In this document: positions 15,957 through 24,149 of the stretch, in pieces
Layout of the letters: each line of letters opens with the position of its first letter
Position numbering within the stretch: the stretch's first letter is position 1
From: Methanobacterium sp.
Lineage (GTDB): Archaea; Methanobacteriota; Methanobacteria; Methanobacteriales; Methanobacteriaceae
NCBI GenBank assembly: GCA_039666455.1
Contig: JAVSLW010000033.1
Coordinates: 1-40,229, forward strand
Length of the DNA stretch: 40,229 nt
Direction of reading: 5' to 3'
Position numbers and translations under genes: made by a program
The notes under the pieces: model-generated
What the model saw: the letters and a program-made list of their open reading frames with translations, nothing else
Databases searched by the model: none
What the model was told of the DNA's origin: nothing

Positions 15957-17444
15957 ATGAAAAAATACCGGTGTTTAGTATGTGGATATGTATACAACCC
16001 CGAAAAGGGCGATCCAGATGGTGGGATAGCTCCTGGAACTGCTTTTGAAGATCTGCCAGATGACTGGATCTGTCCAGTATGTGGAGCAGGTAAAAACCTG
16101 TTTGAACCAATGGAAGAGGAAGTAAAAAAAGAGGTCAAAAAAGAAGAAATGGAAATGTTCTGTTACCAGTGCTCTCAAACAGCAAGAGGAACAGGATGTA
16201 CAGTACAGGGGGTATGTGGAAAAAGTGCTACAGCCGCAAGGCTCCAGGATAATCTGTTATTTGCAATTAAAGGAATATCTGCCTACCTGTATCATGCAAG
16301 AGAACTTGGATACACAGACGAGGAAGTTGATGCCTTTATGGAAAGGGGATTTTACTCCACTCTTACAAATGTGAATATAGATATTTCTGAGTTAATAAAC
16401 CTGGCTCTTGAAGCTGGAAAGATGAATATAAAAACAATGCGACTTCTAAAAACTGCTCTAATTGAAACTTACGGCGAGCCCACACCTGTTGAAGTTAACA
16501 CAGGAACAAAAAAAGGTCATGGTATCGTAGCCACAGGCCACAGCATGAAAGCCTTAGAAGAACTACTTAAACAGGCAGAAGGAACAGGGATCAATGTTTA
16601 CACCCACTCAGAGCTCCTTCCAGCCCATGGATATCCTGAACTGCGAAAATACGACCATCTCGTGGGACAACTGGGTAAATCCTGGTTTGATCAAAGACAG
16701 GTATTTTCTAAATATCCTGTTGCAATTCTTGGAACATCAAACTGCGTTTTACCTCCAAGAGAAGATTACAAAGATAGAATGTTTACTTCAGGAGTTGCAA
16801 GACTAACTGGTGTGCAGCATATTGATGGTTACGACTTTTCACCATTAATTGAAAAAGCTAAAGCCTTACCTGAACTTCCAGATGAACCTGGAGAAAAAAT
16901 ATTTACAACTGGATTCGGCGCTTCAACAATCCTTTCACTTGCACCAAAGATAAAAGAACTTGTTGAATCAGGTAAAATAAGGCGATTTTTCCTTGTTGGA
17001 GGTTGTGATGCCCCGCTTGCAAAATCACCATACTATACAGAATTTGTGGAAAAATTACCTGAAGACACTGTCGTATTGACACTTGCATGTGGTAAATTCA
17101 GAATGAACTATCTTCCTCTTGGTGATATTGAAGGAATCCCTCGTTTAATAGATATAGGGCAGTGTAATGATGCTATTGTTGGGATTGACATTGTAACCGC
17201 GCTTTCAGAGCTTTTCGGCCTTGAAATAAATGAACTTCCATTGACAATTGTTTTAAGCTGGATGGAACAGAAAGCTGCCGCTATACTCTGGAGCCTGCTA
17301 TATCTTGGAATTAAAGGAATTTATCTGGGTCCAATAGCTCCTGCATGGGTAAACAAAGATATTATGGACTTTCTTGTTGAAAATTACGACATTCGACCGA
17401 TAAGTACTCCTGAAGAAGATATTAAAGAGATTTTAGGGCAATAG
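15957..17444 (+). CDS. hcp: Rubredoxin-hybrid cluster protein fusion (class III Hcp)
   Basis: A 495-residue fusion. Residues 1-52 are a complete rubredoxin with Cys6, Cys9, Cys39 and Cys42 (YRCLVCGY and DWICPVCGA). A charged linker (EEEVKKEVKKEEME) joins it to a hybrid cluster protein starting near 67. The N-terminal [4Fe-4S] ligands are Cys69, 72, 81 and 87. The hybrid cluster region shows GHSMKALEELL, HSELLPAHGYPE, TSNCVLPP, GGCDAPL, LACGKFR, GQCND and SWMEQKAAA. The Hcp part is about 430 residues, the short class III form found in archaea. Hcp handles NO and hydroxylamine; rubredoxin would be the built-in electron donor. AGGTAATTAA precedes the ATG. Redox and stress genes follow on the same strand. 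Confidence 0.93.
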   Translation: MKKYRCLVCGYVYNPEKGDPDGGIAPGTAFEDLPDDWICPVCGAGKNLFEPMEEEVKKEVKKEEMEMFCYQCSQTARGTGCTVQGVCGKSATAARLQDNLLFAIKGISAYLYHARELGYTDEEVDAFMERGFYSTLTNVNIDISELINLALEAGKMNIKTMRLLKTALIETYGEPTPVEVNTGTKKGHGIVATGHSMKALEELLKQAEGTGINVYTHSELLPAHGYPELRKYDHLVGQLGKSWFDQRQVFSKYPVAILGTSNCVLPPREDYKDRMFTSGVARLTGVQHIDGYDFSPLIEKAKALPELPDEPGEKIFTTGFGASTILSLAPKIKELVESGKIRRFFLVGGCDAPLAKSPYYTEFVEKLPEDTVVLTLACGKFRMNYLPLGDIEGIPRLIDIGQCNDAIVGIDIVTALSELFGLEINELPLTIVLSWMEQKAAAILWSLLYLGIKGIYLGPIAPAWVNKDIMDFLVENYDIRPISTPEEDIKEILGQ

Positions 17445-17531
17445 TACCCTTCCTTTTTAATTTTTCAAATTGTTCTATAATCTACGAAAAATATTTTTAT
17501 TAGCACATTTAAAATCAATACTGTGATCCTA

Positions 17532-17723
17532 ATGGTTGAAGACGATAAAATAGATAAAGAATTTGAAGCAATGTTAAAGGGTAAAATGGGTTGGAAATGC
17601 TCTTGTTCGCTTGATATTGTGGATAAGAAATCTAAACTCAAAACTGTTACATGTAAAGGATGTGGCAAAGTTTTTAAAACAAATAGGGATACAGATTACT
17701 GTTTTAAATGTGATAAAAAGTAA
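17532..17723 (+). CDS. Small zinc-ribbon protein
   Basis: A 63-residue protein with WKCSCSLDI, TCKGCGKVF and YCFKCDKK, giving paired cysteines for one zinc or Fe-S site in its C-terminal half. Function unknown. The ATG at 17532 is chosen because GTGATC lies just upstream; a nine-base longer GTG start is less likely. It lies 87 bases after the Hcp fusion and 49 before the DUF6448 gene, all on one strand. Confidence 0.72.
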   Translation: MVEDDKIDKEFEAMLKGKMGWKCSCSLDIVDKKSKLKTVTCKGCGKVFKTNRDTDYCFKCDKK

Positions 17724-17772
17724 TTACTCCAATTTAAGTGGAATGAAGTACATTATATGAAGGAGGAATATT

Positions 17773-18285
17773 ATGGCGCCACATTGTGATACAATGGACG
17801 GACCTGTAGTTAATGCCGCAGAAATGGCTTTAGAAATGGAAGATATTAACTATATACTCCCCTTTGTGCCTCAAACTGCTGAAGACGAGCTTAAAGAGGC
17901 TTTCAGGAAAACTCTCTCTGTAAGGGAGCTAAGTGAAGAAGCAGGCGAACTTGCAGATCACTGGTTTTTTGAAACTGCAGTGCGTTTGCACAGAAAAGGA
18001 GAAGAAAAACCTTATGAAGGGCTTAAACCTGCAGAACTTGACTGGGGCCCAGTAATATCAAAGGCTGAAAAAGCTATTGAAGATGAAGATCCAGGGAAGG
18101 TTATTGACTTTTTGACTGGTGTTCTTGAGGATGAAATTCAAAAAAGATTTCAAAGAGCAATTTCACTAAAGGATCACGATATAAATGATATTAGCACTGC
18201 CAGAGAGTATGTAAATGCAATGCTTGGCTTTGTTCTATATTCTCATCATCTTTACAAATTTATAATAAATAGCGACCATAAATAG
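17773..18285 (+). CDS. DUF6448 family protein
   Basis: A 170-residue soluble helical protein matching DUF6448 from its opening MAPHCDTMDGPVV through YILPFVPQTAEDELKEAF, ADHWFFETAVRLHRKGE and YEGLKPAELDWGPVI to AREYVNAMLGFVLYSHHLY. The conserved His and Cys at the N-terminus and His in WFFETAVRLHR could bind metal. The family has no assigned function and is often found near redox genes. GAAGGAGGAATATT gives a strong ribosome site. Confidence 0.85.
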   Translation: MAPHCDTMDGPVVNAAEMALEMEDINYILPFVPQTAEDELKEAFRKTLSVRELSEEAGELADHWFFETAVRLHRKGEEKPYEGLKPAELDWGPVISKAEKAIEDEDPGKVIDFLTGVLEDEIQKRFQRAISLKDHDINDISTAREYVNAMLGFVLYSHHLYKFIINSDHK

Positions 18286-18315
18286 TAATACTGAGTTTGT
18301 TTAAAAGGTGAAAAT

Positions 18316-18531
18316 ATGGCAAAAATAGAAATTGAAAGACCTATGTGTATATCCTGTGGAAACTGTATTGATTTATGTCCTGAATTATTTGAATTTGCTG
18401 AGGATGGACTTTCCACTCTTATAGATGGGGAAAGAGTTGGGGATAATGATGAACAGGAAATAGAAAACCCTGGATGCGCTGTAGATGCTGAAGCAAGTTG
18501 CCCGGTATCAATTATTCATGTTTATAATTAA
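18316..18531 (+). CDS. Ferredoxin with one [4Fe-4S] cluster
   Basis: A 71-residue ferredoxin. Cys11, Cys14, Cys17 and Cys62 are placed as ligands of a single [4Fe-4S] cluster (MCISCGNC and ASCPVSII), while Cys21 and Cys54 are placed as in Pyrococcus furiosus ferredoxin to form a disulfide. It is acidic apart from the N-terminus. AAAGGTGAAAAT precedes the ATG. Lying between the DUF6448 and cupin genes, downstream of the Hcp fusion, it could feed electrons to it, but this is inference. Confidence 0.93.
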   Translation: MAKIEIERPMCISCGNCIDLCPELFEFAEDGLSTLIDGERVGDNDEQEIENPGCAVDAEASCPVSIIHVYN

Positions 18532-18544
18532 CTGGAGGTCTAAA

Positions 18545-18865
18545 ATGAGCGATATGATGGGAAATGTGTTTAAAACAGAAGATTTAATAGAGTACCAGGA
18601 AGGCTCTGTTGTAAGCAGGGAAATCATAAGAAAAGATACAGGCACTGTAACAATCTTTGCCTTTGACAAAGGAGAAGGCTTAAGCGAACACACAGCACCC
18701 TTTGATGCCCTGGTCCAGATAATAGATGGTAAAGCAGAGATAACAATTTCAGGTAAAAAAAACATACTTGAAAAGGGTGAAATGATCATAATGCCTGCAG
18801 ATGAACCGCATGCACTTAAAGCACTTGAAAAATATAAGATGATTCTGACCATGATAAGGTCTTAA
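18545..18865 (+). CDS. Small cupin-domain protein
   Basis: A 106-residue single-domain cupin. Motif 1 is GEGLSEHTAPFDALVQIIDG, with fewer histidines than a classical metal site (one His, then Ala-Pro-Phe-Asp), and motif 2 is MPADEPHALKALEKYKMIL. The start is ATG 18545 with CTGGAGGT upstream, 13 bases after the ferredoxin stop; an earlier in-frame ATG lies inside the ferredoxin gene and adds non-cupin residues. Function unknown; likely co-transcribed with the ferredoxin. Confidence 0.88.
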   Translation: MSDMMGNVFKTEDLIEYQEGSVVSREIIRKDTGTVTIFAFDKGEGLSEHTAPFDALVQIIDGKAEITISGKKNILEKGEMIIMPADEPHALKALEKYKMILTMIRS

Positions 18866-19000
18866 ATCATTTATACTTTTTAAGCCCTCAGAGAAATTAA
18901 TAGCTAAATTATGGTCATGAGCAAAATAGAGAGTAAATGGAATAAAAAGCTTTAAAGCAGATAAATAAATATTTATAATGGTTGATACTATTAAATAATT

Positions 19001-19294
19001 ATGATCAATGAACTCATAGAAGGGGGTTACTCAGCACTACTTGAAAAACTTGGTGTTATAAGGTTTGTTCAATGGGATGTGGTAACCAGAGCTTCAGGTG
19101 TACCGGGTCCACTCAGGTCTGCCCATGTTGTGGATTACAATGCTTTATTGTTCTTCAGCGCTCTTTTGGTTTTTCTGTTTATCTTATACAAAATACAGCA
19201 GGTAGTGAGGGGAGACAGGAAAAATATGAAAAATCCGGGCATCAAAGAGAAGAAACGGCAGGTTAATCAGGAAATTAAATTTGACAGGAAATGA
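19001..19294 (+). CDS. Small single-pass membrane protein, unknown
   Basis: A 97-residue protein with one strong transmembrane helix (about 48-64, LLFFSALLVFLFILYKI) and a Lys/Arg-rich cytoplasmic tail. The N-terminal 45 residues would be outside. I do not recognise it. There is no Shine-Dalgarno; TTTATAAT (about 18971-18978) lies about 25 bases upstream of the ATG, so the mRNA may be leaderless. It is convergent with the Cas4-like gene, four bases away. Confidence 0.6.
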   Translation: MINELIEGGYSALLEKLGVIRFVQWDVVTRASGVPGPLRSAHVVDYNALLFFSALLVFLFILYKIQQVVRGDRKNMKNPGIKEKKRQVNQEIKFDRK

Positions 19295-19298
19295 AAAC

Positions 19299-20102
19299 TT
19301 AATCATTATATTCACAAATCCCCATATATTCACATTTTTCACATTTCTTTTTATTTAACTTAAATTCAGGTATCTCTTCCTTTTCAAACATGGTATTAAT
19401 TGAATCAAGTACCTGGAAGAGTTTATTATGTAAAATCGAGTTTATTACAACCGGTCTTCTTTCAAATATTCTGGTATAATAAACAAAACCAACAAGAACT
19501 TCTTTATTCAATTCATAATCTATTAAAGCAGCATATGCTGCAATTTGAAGCGAATCAGATAGCCATGTACCTTTTGGAGGAGGAAAACCTGTTTTAACCT
19601 CAACTGGATAATATATACCATTAATTATCTCAATTTTATCTACTTTGCCCTTCAAATTCAGTTCTTCACTTTCAAGGGAAAATTCCAGAAGTGATTGAGG
19701 AAACAGCAATTCAGAAATTTCCATTCCCTGTTTTTTAGCTGTTTCCATCAATTTTTTAATCTTCAAAACATTTAAGCTTGCCTCTATTATCAGATCTTCT
19801 TTTAATTCATTGAAAAATTTATTTAAATCCTCCTGATTAGAATTATTCATGTATTTAAGCTGCAGATCGTCTATAAATTCGGGAATTCCATTTAATATAA
19901 TTTTTTGAATTTCTGCAATTTCCATATCTCTTTTAATATTCCATATATTATGCTTGAGGATTTCTTCAAAACCTCTTCTAACTTCGTGGATGACTTTTCC
20001 AGTTGTAATTTCACTGTTTTGAACTTTAAGGTTCATAGTATGTTTTAAATACAGTTTTGCAGGGCAATAAATGAATTCTGATATTTCAGAGACCTTTAAC
20101 AT
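19299..20102 (-). CDS. Solo Cas4-like RecB-family nuclease
   Basis: A 267-residue PD-(D/E)XK nuclease with Cas4-type iron-sulfur ligands: Cys13 (EFIYCPAKLYLKH) and Cys254, Cys257, Cys263 (KCEKCEYMGIC). The nuclease residues are His in TTGKVIHEV, Asp in LKGKVDKIE, Glu and Lys in YPVEVKTG, and QIAAYAAL as the QxxxY motif. Cas4 cuts and trims spacer DNA during CRISPR adaptation, but no cas gene or array is in view, so this is a solo Cas4. Such proteins occur in archaea and viruses and are thought to act in repair or in defence or counter-defence. It is somewhat longer than a typical Cas4 because of a helical insert (about 60-130). Confidence 0.85.
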   Translation of the reverse strand: MLKVSEISEFIYCPAKLYLKHTMNLKVQNSEITTGKVIHEVRRGFEEILKHNIWNIKRDMEIAEIQKIILNGIPEFIDDLQLKYMNNSNQEDLNKFFNELKEDLIIEASLNVLKIKKLMETAKKQGMEISELLFPQSLLEFSLESEELNLKGKVDKIEIINGIYYPVEVKTGFPPPKGTWLSDSLQIAAYAALIDYELNKEVLVGFVYYTRIFERRPVVINSILHNKLFQVLDSINTMFEKEEIPEFKLNKKKCEKCEYMGICEYND

Positions 20103-20122
20103 TTTAGCACCGTTTACTATCT

Positions 20123-20188
20123 AAAACCAGTTTAAATATTAATCAGCTATGTTTAACTGGTTTATATCTTTCTTAAACTGGTATAAAT
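20123..20188. promoter_or_regulatory. Three copies of an AAACTGG motif upstream of the Cas4-like gene
   Basis: The motif TTTAAACTGGTTT appears three times in 66 bases: inverted at 20123-20136, direct at 20151-20166 and direct at 20172-20188. The first two form an inverted pair. They overlap the likely promoter of the minus-strand Cas4-like gene (TATA-like GATATAAAC, about 20161-20169), so a repressor binding there could silence it. Operator function is inferred. Confidence 0.45.
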
Positions 20189-20304
20189 AGTATGCGTATG
20201 TTATTACTCTCTAAAACTTGAATTAATTTATAGAAATGATTAGATTTTAAAATGCCAGGATTTAAATTAAAAAAATCAAAAAAAGAAATTTCAAGTAGCC
20301 AGGC

Positions 20305-20583
20305 TCACTGAGATTCCTTGATTTCGTTTATCAATTGGTGGTAAAAGCTCATGAATTCGTTTATATGGTATCTTATGTACCCGATATCATCATATTCTTC
20401 TTTGGAGGGGTCCAGTCTTAATACGACGAATAAATTCAGCTTTTTATTATCGTCAATGAATGCGCTTTCATTATATTTAGCTAATTTACTTTCAATCTCG
20501 TTTTTCCATTCCTCAGGGGAGGTGTTATCTATAAAACAGAGATCAAGTCCTTTTTCCCCATAACAGCCAAGATATTCTAACAT
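20305..20583 (-). CDS. Hypothetical acidic protein
   Basis: A 92-residue acidic protein (MLEYLGCYGEKGLDLCFIDN at the start, FMSFYHQLINEIKES at the end). I do not recognise it. It contains a mixed beta/helix pattern with LNLFVVLRLDPSKEEYDD and no membrane segment. It lies 130 bases downstream of hom on the same strand. The reading frame is clean and codon use matches the neighbours, which supports a real gene. Confidence 0.55.
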   Translation of the reverse strand: MLEYLGCYGEKGLDLCFIDNTSPEEWKNEIESKLAKYNESAFIDDNKKLNLFVVLRLDPSKEEYDDIGYIRYHINEFMSFYHQLINEIKESQ

Positions 20584-20712
20584 ACTTTTTTATATGTTAT
20601 TTATTACTATTATACTTTATTACGTATATAGCTCTTTAATAATAATTCATTGGAGGAAACACTTAATGAAATCTTTGTATTAATCAGCACAAGAATAGAA
20701 AAGAAATTGTTA

Positions 20713-22002
20713 TCAGTCCTCTAAAACTCTAATAAATAGGGTATCATTTTTTACAAAGTGGAGGGCATTAATCTCTTTAATCGCATTCTGCATGTTTTTC
20801 TCAAGTGCTTCATGCATCACCATGAAAATAGGAACTTCCTGACCTTCATCCTTTTTTTTCTGATTCACGGCTTCTATACTAATATCATATTTACTTAAAA
20901 TACCTGAAATAACATGTAAAACTCCAGGTTTATCAACTGCGGTAAGACGCAGATAATATTTCGATTTTATATCCTCAATGTTCTTTATCTGTTTAACCTC
21001 AGTATCAGCTGGACCGTAAATGTTTTGCCGTTCCATATTTTCCATTATATTCAGACAATCCCCCACAACCGCGCTTGCAGTTGGCATCATCCCTGCCCCC
21101 TGCCCATACATCATAACAGGGCCAACTATATCTCCAACAATGTAAACACCATTAAATACACCGTTAACAGATGCAAGAAGATGATTCTGAGGTATTAAAG
21201 TTGGATGAACTCTTACTTCAAGTTCACCGCCATTAATTCTTGAAATGGCCAGTAATTTAATGGAATAACCCATCTCATTTTTTATAAATTCAATATCTTC
21301 CTGCTTAATCCTGCTTATTCCTTCCACATGGAAATTGTCCTGTTTAACATAAACTCCAAAGCCCAGTATAGTAAGTATAATTAATTTCTGGGCAGTATCA
21401 TGACCTTCAATATCAAAAGCTGGATCCTGTTCAGCATAACCCTTTTCCTGAGCCTCTTTTAATACTTCTTCAAAACCAAGGTCTTCATCAGTCATTTTTG
21501 TTAAAATGTAATTTGCAGTACCGTTTATTATACCATAGATTGATTGAATGTGATTTGCACCTAAACTTTCATTTAAAGGATGCAGTAAAGGGATACCTCC
21601 ACCCACACTTGCTTCAAAGCAAATTCGGACATTATTATCATTTGCAGATTGTAGAATTTCCTCCCAGTGCTTTGCAAGCAGTGCTTTGTTTGCAGTTACC
21701 ACATGTTTTCCATTAGACACAGCCTTTAAAATAAAACTCTTTGCTGGCTCATATCCGCCTATAAGCTCTATTACTATGTCAATTTCTGGATCTTCTAAAA
21801 TATCATTAACATCAGTGGATAAAATGTTTTTATCAATTTTAACTCCTCTATCGGTTTCTATATCCAGATCAACAACTTTTTTAAGCTTTATCTTTGCTCC
21901 AACTTTCTGTTCCATAAGGTCTAAATTCAGATTAAATGTTTCAACAACCCCTGCTCCAATTGTTCCAAACCCAATGAGCCCAATACTGTAAGTATCTTTC
22001 AT
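20713..22002 (-). CDS. hom: Homoserine dehydrogenase with C-terminal ACT domain
   Basis: It reduces aspartate semialdehyde to homoserine, the branch point to threonine and methionine. The 429-residue protein has an N-terminal Rossmann domain (IGLIGFGTIGAGVV), HVVTANKALLAKHW, the catalytic domain with FEASVGGGIPLLHPL, GIINGTANYILTKM and GYAEQDPAFDIEGHDTAQKL (substrate-binding Glu, Asp and Lys), and an ACT domain (about 350-425, LTAVDKPGVLHVISGILSKY) for allosteric feedback, probably by threonine. AAGGAGGTATTGA before the ATG is a strong ribosome site. The nucleotidyltransferase gene lies 73 bases upstream on the same strand. Confidence 0.95.
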   Translation of the reverse strand: MKDTYSIGLIGFGTIGAGVVETFNLNLDLMEQKVGAKIKLKKVVDLDIETDRGVKIDKNILSTDVNDILEDPEIDIVIELIGGYEPAKSFILKAVSNGKHVVTANKALLAKHWEEILQSANDNNVRICFEASVGGGIPLLHPLNESLGANHIQSIYGIINGTANYILTKMTDEDLGFEEVLKEAQEKGYAEQDPAFDIEGHDTAQKLIILTILGFGVYVKQDNFHVEGISRIKQEDIEFIKNEMGYSIKLLAISRINGGELEVRVHPTLIPQNHLLASVNGVFNGVYIVGDIVGPVMMYGQGAGMMPTASAVVGDCLNIMENMERQNIYGPADTEVKQIKNIEDIKSKYYLRLTAVDKPGVLHVISGILSKYDISIEAVNQKKKDEGQEVPIFMVMHEALEKNMQNAIKEINALHFVKNDTLFIRVLED

Positions 22003-22075
22003 TCAATACCTCCTTAAAGATAATAATTTATAAAAACACTGTTTTAAGCATGAAAATTATATTTTCGATACCCTG

Positions 22076-23116
22076 TCAAAAACTCTGTTTTTGATCTAAA
22101 AGAATTTTTAATTCTTTCAGTTTAATGTATTCACCTATTGATTCCCTTGTTGTGCCAACAACGATCCTGTATCTACTATTTGGACCTGTAACTTTTTCTA
22201 ATTTACCCCTTGCAATTATTTTCTCACCTTCTTTTACCTGTCCTGAATAAGTATGGGTAAATGAAGCAATTTCAGTTATATCAACATCCCTACCATCTAA
22301 AATATTTACCTCCTCAATTTTATAAACTGCAGGGTTATCAAATGCTGCCATTGCATCTTTTACCCTACATTTAACCATTGCAGTGCCCAGAGATTCAAAT
22401 TTTTCTTCCCCATATTTACCTTTAATTTCATTCCAGTCACGAGTTAGAAGAATATCAAACAGGGTCCCATCAATTACTCCCCTGTTATTTTTACGCTTTT
22501 CATACCACCTGAACTCTTCATAACTTAAAGAGGTATCCTTAATCCTTTTTTTATACAATTGAGCCCAATATTCATTGTCGATACTTTTTAAATCAGTTTT
22601 ATCCTTAATCTTTCCAAATGTTTCCAGGGCTTTTCTGTGATTTCTAAGCCCATATATTACAAAATCAATATCAGAAACAGAAGGATCATATAAGCCAGTT
22701 AATATTGATCCAGAAACTCCCATTTTAGAATAAGGGATCCCCGCATGCTCATGAAAAATATCAGACAGCTTTACAACCTTATTAAGCAAATCATCATTAT
22801 TAGAATTATTCATTATCTCTTTAAGTCGTTTTTCTGGACGTAATATTTCTTTTACTTTATTTAAAGGTACACCCATCATCTTAATATCTGTAATATCACA
22901 ATTATACAGATATTCTGGATATTTACTGCTTAAAAACTTGTACGCCTGTTTTGAATCTACCTTTGTATATTTTCTACCATTTTTAGATCTTTCTCCATTT
23001 TTATCAGGGACATACCTTAAAAAGGACAGTATCCTATCTTCTGGATGAATGTATGCTGTTGTGGCAAAGTATAAATCATCAATGGTGTATATGAAATCTC
23101 TGATACGGACTCTCAT
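22076..23116 (-). CDS. Nucleotidyltransferase-domain protein
   Basis: A 346-residue protein whose middle contains a polymerase-beta-type nucleotidyltransferase motif, MGVSGSILTGLYDPSVSDIDFVIYG (GS...DxD, near residues 139-162). The N-terminal 110 residues include a conserved-looking RILSFLRYVPD and an RxGRKYTKVDS segment. The C-terminal 80 residues form a beta-rich region (ITEIASFTHTYSGQVKEGEKI) that could bind nucleic acid. The family is known from archaea without an agreed substrate. It is divergent from the PPC gene and shares a palindromic TATA region. The leader is expected to be only a few bases. Confidence 0.78.
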   Translation of the reverse strand: MRVRIRDFIYTIDDLYFATTAYIHPEDRILSFLRYVPDKNGERSKNGRKYTKVDSKQAYKFLSSKYPEYLYNCDITDIKMMGVPLNKVKEILRPEKRLKEIMNNSNNDDLLNKVVKLSDIFHEHAGIPYSKMGVSGSILTGLYDPSVSDIDFVIYGLRNHRKALETFGKIKDKTDLKSIDNEYWAQLYKKRIKDTSLSYEEFRWYEKRKNNRGVIDGTLFDILLTRDWNEIKGKYGEEKFESLGTAMVKCRVKDAMAAFDNPAVYKIEEVNILDGRDVDITEIASFTHTYSGQVKEGEKIIARGKLEKVTGPNSRYRIVVGTTRESIGEYIKLKELKILLDQKQSF

Positions 23117-23139
23117 AAATTTTATTTAACTACACAACA

Positions 23140-23153
23140 TTATATATAATCAC
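23140..23153. promoter_or_regulatory. Palindromic TATA region shared by two divergent genes
   Basis: CATTATATATAATC reads as a TATA box on both strands. It lies about 31 bases upstream of the nucleotidyltransferase ATG (minus strand, nearly leaderless) and about 50 bases upstream of the PPC ATG (plus strand). One bidirectional element may therefore set both start sites. Confidence 0.45.
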
Positions 23154-23197
23154 GCCATTAGAGAATGTTATAAATACAAAAATTGATATTGATATCA

Positions 23198-23584
23198 ATG
23201 ATAATATCCAGACTGAATCCTGATGAAGACCTTAAAAAGGGTATAATTGACATAATCAAACAAAATAAAATTAAGTCAGGTATAATTCTCTGTATTATCG
23301 GTAGTTTAAATTCTGCCACTTTAAGAATGGCAAACAGCAAAATCAAGACATTTAAAGGACCTTTTGAAATTGTTTCTGCAGAAGGTACTCTTACAGAAAA
23401 TGGAATTCATGTCCATATTGCTATTTCTGATAAAGAAGGCCGTGTAATCGGCGGACATTTGCGCGAAGGCTGCATAATAAACACTACAGCAGAAATATGT
23501 ATATTAAGATCAGATAAATCCCTGAAAAGAATTTTTGACCCCAAAACCGGGTATAAAGAACTTGTGGTTGAAAATGAAATATAA
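23198..23584 (+). CDS. PPC/DUF296 domain protein (PD1-like)
   Basis: A 128-residue single PPC domain. The signature GIHVHIAISDKEGRVIGGHL (metal-binding His residues and GGHL) is present, followed by REGCIINTTAEICIL. PPC domains trimerise; in plants they are joined to AT-hooks in DNA-binding proteins, and in prokaryotes the function is unknown. ATG 23198 is preferred over upstream TTG codons. It overlaps the next gene by 11 bases and leads the queD-queE set, hinting at a role linked to preQ0 or archaeosine. Confidence 0.85.
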   Translation: MIISRLNPDEDLKKGIIDIIKQNKIKSGIILCIIGSLNSATLRMANSKIKTFKGPFEIVSAEGTLTENGIHVHIAISDKEGRVIGGHLREGCIINTTAEICILRSDKSLKRIFDPKTGYKELVVENEI

Positions 23585-24149
23585 AAAACTGAAGGAATAC
23601 CTGCTCTATGATGGAAGCCAGATTGAACCATTTTGGGCTTTTAAATACTTAAAATTAAAAGGTCCAAGTATAGTGTCATGGATAGGCCCCATGGAAATAA
23701 AACCAGCAAAGATCATGGATTATGAAGATGTGGGGCTTGAAATTAAGTCAGGTGAAATGGTTCATTTCATAATAGAACATTTTGATGTTCAACCTGCAGA
23801 TATAAAAACCTGTTATCATAGACAGAGAATATTCGTAATGATAGTTAAGGATGTTTTAAATGAATTAGGAATAAAAACACGCCGTGAAGGTGATGATCTT
23901 TACTTTAATGATAAAAAACTCAGCGTTTCTATTGCTACATGCTCAAACAGCAGCATGAAAATACATTTCGGCATGAATATAAAAGATAAAGGCACTCCAG
24001 ATGATGTGGATACAATAGGCCTCCTACAATGCAAAAATGATTTAGATAATGAGAAAATCAGTGCTTTAAGCTCTAAAATATGCAAAACTTATATTAATGA
24101 AATAGAATCAATTGAAGAAGATATAACAAAAACAAAGGTTTTAGGATGA
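23574..24149 (+). CDS. DUF366 family protein
   Basis: A 192-residue protein matching DUF366 (COG2029): PFWAFKYLKLKGPSIVSWIG near residues 20-40, MVHFIIEHFDVQPADIKTCYHRQRIFVMIVKDVL in the middle, and LSVSIATCSNSSMKIHFGMN. No catalytic motif is obvious to me. The start overlaps the PPC gene by 11 bases and the end overlaps queD by four (ATGA), so translation is coupled. The tight link to QueD and QueE suggests a role in archaeosine or preQ0 metabolism; this is inference. Confidence 0.85.
   Translation: MKYKKLKEYLLYDGSQIEPFWAFKYLKLKGPSIVSWIGPMEIKPAKIMDYEDVGLEIKSGEMVHFIIEHFDVQPADIKTCYHRQRIFVMIVKDVLNELGIKTRREGDDLYFNDKKLSVSIATCSNSSMKIHFGMNIKDKGTPDDVDTIGLLQCKNDLDNEKISALSSKICKTYINEIESIEEDITKTKVLG

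Noticed and set aside
19299..20102. Possible CRISPR locus beside the Cas4-like gene.
   Set aside because: No repeat-spacer pattern and no other cas gene found; the motif repeats upstream are short and irregular.
20640..20700. GGAGGAAACACTTAATG near 20653 as a small gene start.
   Set aside because: The frame stops after five codons; nothing supports a product.
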